From assembly GCA_024196135.1 (NCBI GenBank), contig JAMQCK010000938.1, forward strand, positions 1 through 13,779: 13,779 bases of DNA, read 5' to 3'. The stretch's first letter is position 1, and every line of letters begins with the position of its first letter. Source of the DNA: Pleurotus ostreatus/Saccharomyces cerevisiae fusant (lineage: Eukaryota; Opisthokonta). The translations under genes were made by a program, and so were the position numbers. The notes below the pieces were generated by a model. The model saw only the letters and a list, made by a program, of their open reading frames with translations. It had not been told where the DNA came from and made no database searches. Below are positions 1 to 6,800 of the stretch, one piece after another.

Positions 1-39
1 CGCCGCGGACACTCCGCTGGCGAGGGCTCATACGATCTT

Positions 40-69
40 CAGTCGACGGGCTACCTCAGCCCTCGACTG
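40..69. repeat. 12-bp inverted repeat/hairpin in LTR U3
   Basis: CAGTCGA (40-46) pairs with TCGACTG (63-69), and GGGCT (48-52) pairs with AGCCC (58-62). This leaves one bulged C at 47 and a five-base loop at 53-57. The second copy lies at 13729-13758. It sits about 230 bp upstream of the TATA-like site, so a protein-binding palindrome is as likely as an RNA structure. Confidence 0.6.
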
Positions 70-102
70 CCCTTAAGCGCCCGCTCACGCGGGATGGGCT
101 AG

Positions 103-292
103 TTCGCGGCCTTGGCGGCCCTGCGCGACGCGCTGAGGCCGCTGCCCGCTAGCCCTGCTTTCCTAGGCGATCGGTCCGCGGCCGGGGCGACCTCGCGCTA
201 CGCGCTGAGGCCGCCGCCCGCCGATCCCTGGACGGTCAGTATCGCGGCCATGGCGGCCCTGCGCTACGCGCTGAGGTTGCTGCCCGCTGACC
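103..292 (+). repeat. Three diverged copies of a ~52-bp GC-rich repeat in the LTR
   Basis: Copies lie at about 103-154, 175-227 and 240-292. They share a CGCGGCC start, a central GCGCTACGCGCTGAGG-like core (GCGCGACGCGCTGAGG in the first) and a GCCGC/TTGCTGCCCGC end. Spacing is 72 then 65 bases. They end immediately upstream of the TATA-like site, a position suited to promoter-proximal enhancer repeats. The role is inferred. Confidence 0.65.
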
Positions 293-294
293 TT

Positions 295-311
295 TACTAT
301 TATAACTACAT
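295..311 (+). promoter_or_regulatory. Putative LTR TATA box
   Basis: ACTATTATAACTACAT is the only clear AT-rich TATA-like site in this GC-rich half of the LTR, with the core at 299-305. Transcription would then start near 325-340, making about 125-135 bases of R plus U5 before the LTR end at 461. The assignment rests on composition and position only. Confidence 0.45.
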
Positions 312-462
312 AGCGCAGCCCTGGGATCGCGACAGACGTATCCGGCGCTGCCTCACGGCCAGCGACGATACACTGGCGCAGCCCAGGGCCTGCAGCCCTA
401 TTACTTCTACCTAGCTACTGCTACGTTAAGTCCGAACGCGGACTATCACGCCCGCATCACAA

Positions 463-478
463 TGGTGGCATGACCGCG
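463..478 (+). other. Primer binding site (tRNA type)
   Basis: TGGTGGCATGACCGCG begins two bases after the LTR's final A, with one A between. The leading TGG complements a tRNA CCA-3' end, and the following bases would pair with the acceptor stem and part of the T stem. I cannot name the tRNA. No complement of this stretch is visible near the expected RNA 5' end, so Tf1-type self-priming is less likely. Confidence 0.7.
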
Positions 479-504
479 GACTTCGTAGCGCACGTACGAA
501 GTCC
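478..504 (+). other. 10-bp perfect hairpin next to the PBS
   Basis: GGACTTCGTA (478-487) pairs perfectly with TACGAAGTCC (495-504) around a seven-base loop GCGCACG. It begins at the last base of the primer binding site, so it could present the PBS or act in dimerisation or packaging of the genomic RNA. The function is inferred from position only. Confidence 0.6.
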
Positions 505-810
505 TAAGAGAACAATGTTTTGGGCGAATCGCTTCGCCGAGGTACATGTTGACGGAAACCCGAGGAGCGGGGGGCATGATAAGACAGTAACCACAGCCGG
601 CGGGTGGCTTGAGGAGCGCGTCTACTTACGCGAACCCGCGCCGCCTGACTACACGCGTCCGCCAGCGCGCGCCTCGCGCGTAAGGGCTACTACTGTCGAT
701 CACCGCGTGGAGGAGACGGACCCTCCACCGCGAGCCGATACCCTCGTCGATCACCACCCGACGATCGACCCTTCACCTCAAGGCTCAGCACGACGCACGA
801 CCCTGGCCTC

Positions 811-885
811 ATGCGTTTCGGAACCCCCTTTACCCCTCTCACAATTCCTTTCCCCTCACTTTCTTCCTACCTTCTACCATCATGA
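811..885 (+). CDS. 24-codon uORF ending in an ATGA overlap with gag-pol
   Basis: ATG at 811 runs in frame to TGA at 883-885. That stop shares bases with the gag-pol ATG at 882-884, giving the tetranucleotide ATGA. Such stop-restart overlaps are used for coupled reinitiation in some fungal RNA viruses such as victoriviruses. The peptide itself is not recognised. Its importance would be in setting how many ribosomes reach gag-pol. Translation is unproven. Confidence 0.4.
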   Translation: MRFGTPFTPLTIPFPSLSSYLLPS

Positions 886-3800
886 CGCACCGTGGCCGGT
901 ATTCGGAAAGGAAGACGAAAGCCGAACTCGAGCAAGAGGCAATCGAGCGAGAACGAGCGCGACGCGAGAAGCGCTCAGAAGAGCAACAAGCGGCACGGAG
1001 TGAGCGGGCTACGAGCCGCTCCAGTCGAAGGGAACAGCTAAACGCGCCGACGCCCGCGATTCAGACTACTGGCGATGCGACTTCTGGCGCCGCCGCTCCC
1101 CCTGGGGGGCAAGCTGATTCGAAGGGCTCCGCGAAGCCTTCCCTGAACGACCCGAAGCGCTGGCCGTCTAGCAAGCCGTCTGGGGCGGATAGTACTCGAG
1201 AGCCCCCCAGTGCTAGCAGCCGCATCGTTAGCGCGCCGCCCTCGTCCAGCGTACCCGTGGGCGATGCACCTAAGGAAGCGCTCGAGCCAACGGTCAAGCT
1301 ACCTCCTGCGAGGGAAGCTGTCACAGCTCCGTCGACCCCGAAAAACAGTTCGTCGGGATCGGAGACCGCTCGCCAAAGGTCCGCTTATAAGCCTGGACGG
1401 CTGGTCACCCCGGCGGTATCGGAAGCGGTAGCCCCCATCGACTCCCCTTCGCGCCATAAACCACCGAGCAGTGCTCATCGACGCCCCTGGAGCCGACCGC
1501 AGGATGAGCGGTCCCCTAGGTCGACTCCGCTGCCAATTTCCCCGGGCACTCCTTCCCCTCCGGATGCTAAGCGTCTGAACCAGACCTCCCTCCAGCCCTT
1601 GGGCAGCACGACCGGAGAAGGGTTCGCGAATCCTTCGCGAAGCGCGACCCCATCCGTGTTCGGAGGCGACGCGTCCTCTGTTCCCTCGAACGGAGCTTGG
1701 TCACAGCGTTCGGAAGGCGAAGTCGAAGACGAGCTGTTGAGTCCATTCCAGAGTCGGGTGCCTAGCGCAGCAAGTAGAGCCGCTAGTCGGTTCCGAGCAG
1801 AGATGAGTAGCATCTCGTCCATGCTCGTCCAGAAGAAGGGGCTGCAGTACGTTCCTCCTAACTTCGGGGCCACGTTCAATTGCTACCTCATGACTTTGGA
1901 GGAGGCCGTGGCGCTCTTCCACGGGGGGCTCTGGCTCCCGAATTCGCGTATGATGGACCCGCTCGAGTTCCTGTCGCCCGATTTGTCCGTCTTCGAGTGC
2001 GTACCGAGGGAGAAGCTGGACAAGATTCGCGCGATCGTCTATCGACTGGAGTTGTCGCATCAGGATGGGTGGTGGGCGGATTTCCGCCAGGGCGTACAGA
2101 AATTGGTGGAAACCCATCCGGACGCGAGCGTGCTCAAGCCTTACGTCTCCGCTGGCTCCAGCAGACGCCTGTATCGACTGGACGACGCGCAACTAGGCCG
2201 AGCCGCGCATCTTATCCTGGCCGCCAACCAGATGGCGGAGGCTCTATTGGAAGTCATGGAGATGGAATGGCGCCACGTCTTCTTCGTCGACCCCGGATAC
2301 AAACTAGTGCAAGTGCTGGAGGGCCACGAGAGCTCCTCGCAGGTCTTGACCGCGTTCGCGGCCCTGCAGCGACGCGTCGACACAGCCTTGCATTGGATCG
2401 AGAAACGCGTGCAAGGACTCGTTCCCTTCTTCAACAAGCAAAAATGCGAAGCGGATTTCGCGTCAGCCGGATCCACCCTCTCCGACATCCGTTCAGCCTT
2501 CGGCAACGACACGCCGAACATGGAGCTCGCGAAGCTAGCGATGCGTCCCGACTACCAGGACCTCTTCCAGCGCGTGGACTCCCAGAACGCGCAGAATCTC
2601 GTTAAGTACTGGCTCGACAAAAATCCGTCGGAGTTTCCCCCCGCGCACTACTACGGGCGCGACGTACTGAATCAGGACTCGGAGGTTCAGAAGGCATCAC
2701 AAGCAGAGACGGCGCAACGCGAGCACGAGGGAGCAGGTGTCCTGGAGCCCGGAAGTGGCGTGGGGCTCGGACGCGAAGGTGGAAACGAGTCCTCTCTCGA
2801 GCGACGGGAAGGTACGGGCGAGCAGCCTACGGCGCCGCCCCCTCTCGTAGCACCAGAAGGGCAAGCGACGTCTTCGTTGACGGCGCGCCCTGTGGGAGCT
2901 AACGCTCGCTCATCTGGCGAGGTGATCTCCGCGCTGCATGCAGTCCGACATCCGGTAACGAATTTGGGCGGCTACACCATCGGCAATTCCCCGTCGAAAG
3001 CAGAGAATGGGGGGCCATCGATGATGCGGACGACTCAGGAGCCCGTGCCCTCGCGGCTTCCTGGAGGAGAGTACGGTCGCGACGTGCCACCTCACGTCAA
3101 GGCTCTCTCGCCCTTGCAGCTCCCAAATCGTAGCTCAGCAGTAAACGCCGCCCCAAATCCATTGCCCGATTGGGCAAACGCCAGTCGCCCTAGGGATCCC
3201 CGTACGACGTTCGCAGGCGGATTGCTCAACTTCGGTGGAGGACAGGTGCCCCCGGTGCCTCCGGCTCGTAACGATGCCGCTCCCACCAAGGGAAACTCCC
3301 ACCCCGATGGCTCTCAGCGAAGCTCGAACCATCAAGGCAGCGGAAATGGGCCCCCGAGTCACCCAGGACATAACAGCCCTCACGGAGGTGGACCACCGGG
3401 CGGAGGACCGCCGGGAGGAGGACCACCGGGTGGAGGACCACCGGGAGGAGGACCACCGGGTGGAGGACCACCGGGAGGAGGACCACCAGGAGGAGGACCA
3501 CCGGGAGGCGGAGGACCTCCTTTTATGCCACCAATGGGGGGCGTAGGACTGCCTTTCGGCGCCGGACCCCCAGGAGGGCCCCCGAATGGGCCCCCAGGAG
3601 GCGGACCGCCCGGCAGGGGACCAGACGCACCACCTGCCGCGGCCCAGAGATCGGACGCGCATACGTGGCAGATCAACCACAAGCTGTCCACCTCCGTGGT
3701 GCCCAAGTGGGATGGGAAGGGTCATACGTTGATCAATTACTTAATCGAACTGCTCGAACTCGCGCGGCTGAGTGAAGACATGAAGAAGGGATTGGCGCAG

Positions 3801-6800
3801 TGGGCGCCGCAGAATTGGACCGGAGACGCGAAGTCATGGTGGCTTACGCTGTCCATTGACTCGCGCGACTTGGTCTCGTCCTCGTGGGAGACATTCCTCA
3901 CGACCCTGCGGCACCGCTGGATGACGGACGATTGGGTGCAGGATAGGCGGAAGGATTTCGAAAGCATGGAGTTTAGGAAAGGGTGGGAGAACGCTGGCGA
4001 GCTACCTCGCACCTTCCTTCAGCGCCGTATTCGCGTCGCCGCGATTCTGTTTCCCCACCTGGGAGACTCGTGGTTGCTCGTCTACGAAGTGCTGCGCACC
4101 ATCCCGCAGGAGTGGCGATCGGTCCTCAACCACCAGAACCAGCAAAACATTTACGAGCTCGAATTCGCCTCCGAAATCTACCAGGATTCGCTTCTCAGTC
4201 TCTACAGAGTCGGGCGTCTTACCAGACCCCGCGCCCCGGAGGAACGGCGACCCCGCTTCCAGTCCAGGAGGCGAGCCAACGCTGCCGAGGTCGAAGTCGT
4301 CGAGGACTCCGAGGGCGAGGCGGTGGGCGCGAGCCTCAGCTCAGACGACCCCGCCTTGCTCCGGGACTCGGATGAAGAAGAAGAGCGGGAAGTGCATGCC
4401 GTACAGAAGGGAGGCAAGGACGGACAGGGGAAGAAGAAGATCGGGTGGCCTCACGGGACGATCGTCAACAACTATCACTTCAAGCGCGACGACTCCGTGG
4501 TCACCAACCCGAAGCCGAGGGGCAACTGCTTCATTTGCACAAGCCCAAACCACCATGCCGCTCGTTGCCCGCACTACGGAATGTGGGATTCGCTCCGCGC
4601 CGCGAACATAGTCTGGGTCGATCCGGAAGACTTAGCTGAAGTACAACGGGAATGTCTAGCTGTACATGCTGCTTGCAATGCCACCGAGTCCGCGTATGAA
4701 GAGGAGCGAGCGAATGAGCGCGATACCTTCCTTGAAAGGGACGCGCGCGCGCTCAGCATCCGTGAGCATCGTCCGCCTACAAACAGGAATGAGAGGAGGA
4801 GGAGCGAGGTCTTGATCAGGAAGTCGCGCGCTGGCAAAGCGCGAGAGGACTCGCCTCCGGACGATCCTAACAGGAAGGATCGCCGCCTAGCTGCTGCCCG
4901 CTTAAGGCGCAGCGTAGCAGTTGTTACCTCTGGCGCCGCCTGTAAGGGCGCGCGACGGAAGGAATCGACGCGGGTGAAGGAAGTGGAGTCCCCTCACGGA
5001 GAGAATCCGTCGACTTCCAGATTCGAAGAGGCTTTTCCCGCTCCAAGGGCCCGCGCTCACCCAGCCGGCTACAACGCCTTGGACACGAGTGCGTTGACCC
5101 TACCGGTCAAGATAGGCTCTCCTCAAGGCGAACAGACTCACGGGCGAATGGATTCGGGCGCGGACATCACCCTCATGTCGGAGGAATTCTTTGAGAAGGT
5201 CGGAACTCTCCCACCCTACCGGGAAGGACTACGAATGAAGCTATATCACCTCACGGGTGCGGCCAAGGTCCTGGGATTCACCACCTTCACTATGTACGCC
5301 AGGACTAAGGCCAAGAAGCTGGTCAGCTTCGAGGTCGAGGCATATGTGGTCCGCAACATGAAGGTGCCCTTGCTCCTGGGAGAAGACTTCCATACGGCAT
5401 ACGAGCTTACGGTCAAGCGGCACGCGGACGGCAGCACGGACGTGGTAGTAGGAGGATCGGGACACGAGTTGGCCGCTTCCTCCTCGCGGCGCATTCAGCT
5501 CGGATTCTGCGTAGTCGCCCAGGCGGGAAGCCAGAGCTTCACGCGCTCAAAGCCGCGGAGGACGAAGCGTCGCTTGAAGAAGCTGGAAAGCCCGGTACGA
5601 GCCTTGGAAGACGTGATCATCGCGCCCGGAAGCGTGAAACCGGTCAAGTTGGAGGGAAGGTTCGGCGGAAGGGAGGACTGGTTGGTGGAACGATTGTTGA
5701 TTGGAGAGGAGGACGGAGACGTCATGGCGGCTCCATTGACCTGGGTCAGCACCGAAGCACCCTTCCTCCCTATTGCCAATCCCGGCGCACGGCCTCGACT
5801 GATAAAGGCGGGGGAGGTGGTAGGACATCGCGTGAATCCCGACCTATGGATCGACCACCCCCAGACTCCGAAGGAGCGCAAGGAGCGTACCGCTGCCCTA
5901 GCGGCCATCGAGACCGTCATCCAAGGTTCCCTGAGTGCGCATGAGCTACGTGACGGGAAGGGCGAAGCTGCGTCAGCGCCGCCCCCCTGGCAAGACGGCT
6001 CGAAAGCAGCGCCTGAAGAAGGCGGGGCGGACTCGGAGCAGTGGGGCCCTAAGCTCGCGGCGGTCCCGGAAGAGAGCCCCCCGGAGGACATAGACATCGC
6101 CGAACTGGTGAACCTAGGACCCGACATACCCGACCAATTCAAGGCGCCGCTGGCAGACGTGCTTCGGCGCAACGCGACCGCCTTCGGTACGGGAGGTCGG
6201 CTCGGCAACGTCCCTACCAAGGTTCGGATTCACCTGAAGCCCGGAGCGCAACCAGTTTCGATGCCCGGCTACAGCGCGTCGCCGCTAAAGAGGGAGGTCA
6301 TCGAGAAGCAGGTGGACGAATGGTTGGAAAAGAGGGTCATTGAGCCGTCGCAGAGCCCTTGGGGCTTTCCGGTCGTGGTCGTCTTTCGCAACGGCAAGCC
6401 GCGCTGTGCCATCGACTATCGCAAGCTGAACGCGCAAACTATCCCCGACGAGTTCCCGATCCCGCGACAGTCGGAGATTATCCAGACTCTGTCCGGCGCG
6501 GCGGTCTTGAGCTCGTTTGACGCGTTAGCGGGCTTCACCCAACTGGAGATGGCGGAGGAGGATCGAGAAAAGACCGCCTTCCGCTGCCACAAGGGTCTGT
6601 TTCAATTCCGTCGTATGCCCTTTGGCATCCGGAACGGGCCCTCAATATTCCAACGCGTCATGCAAGGGGTGCTGGCGCCATACTTGTGGCTCTTCACGCT
6701 CGTCTATATCGACGACATCGTGGTGTTTTCCAGGACCTGGGAGGAGCACATCGACCACCTCGACCGCGTCTTGGGGGCGATCGCGCGGGCGGGCATCACG

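Larger units (their letters stand above)
1..461 (+). repeat. 5' LTR, 3' portion (5' end missing)
   Basis: The right end is set at CATCACA (455-461), the exact reverse complement of TGTGATG that opens the other LTR at 13454. One base later a TGG-initiated primer binding site begins. The window starts at about LTR position 237, so 461 of about 697 bp are present. Visible contents are a 12-bp hairpin, three copies of a GC-rich repeat, an AT-rich TATA-like site, and a downstream segment that would form R and U5. In that segment GCCCTGGG (318-325) can pair with CCCAGGGC (382-389). No protein-coding gene is supported here. Confidence 0.9.
462..881 (+). promoter_or_regulatory. 5' leader with short upstream ORFs and CT-rich tract
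   Basis: The 420-base leader holds the PBS and several ATGs before gag. ATG462 opens a three-codon ORF (ATG GTG GCA TGA) whose stop overlaps ATG470 as ATGA. ATG470 opens a 177-codon ORF that overruns the gag start to 1003. ATG546 opens a 14-codon ORF ending at 590. ATG811 opens a 24-codon ORF ending on the gag start. The last 60 bases are strongly pyrimidine-rich, as is common before fungal start codons. A GTAAGG at 680 could serve as a splice donor. The leader shows no recognisable protein. Confidence 0.55.

Noticed and set aside
112..414. 100-codon ORF inside the 5' LTR
   Set aside because: It reads through the three GC-rich LTR repeats, which explains its repetitive Ala/Leu/Arg/Pro content, and spans the putative TATA box. 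No coding signal is seen.
462..478. Tf1-type self-priming site
   Set aside because: The PBS begins TGG, as expected for a tRNA CCA end. No complementary stretch is visible in the LTR segment downstream of the TATA-like site.
470..1003. 177-codon ORF starting within the PBS and overlapping gag
   Set aside because: It has no recognisable domain and low-complexity Arg/Pro/Thr composition. It is best treated as an upstream ORF that may affect gag translation, not as a gene.
1880..2605. 241-codon plus-strand ORF in another frame within gag
   Set aside because: The gag frame encodes an ordered helical domain here. The alternative frame is Arg/Gly/Ala-rich without domain features.
3388..3514. CRISPR-like array
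   Set aside because: The 15-bp units are contiguous, have no spacers and code in frame for PPGGG.
3135..3725. Antisense ORFs of 91-196 codons opposite the PPGGG region
   Set aside because: They are reverse readings of the 15-bp repeat, which has no stop in any frame. Their repetitive Trp/Ser or Gly/Pro products reflect the repeat only.
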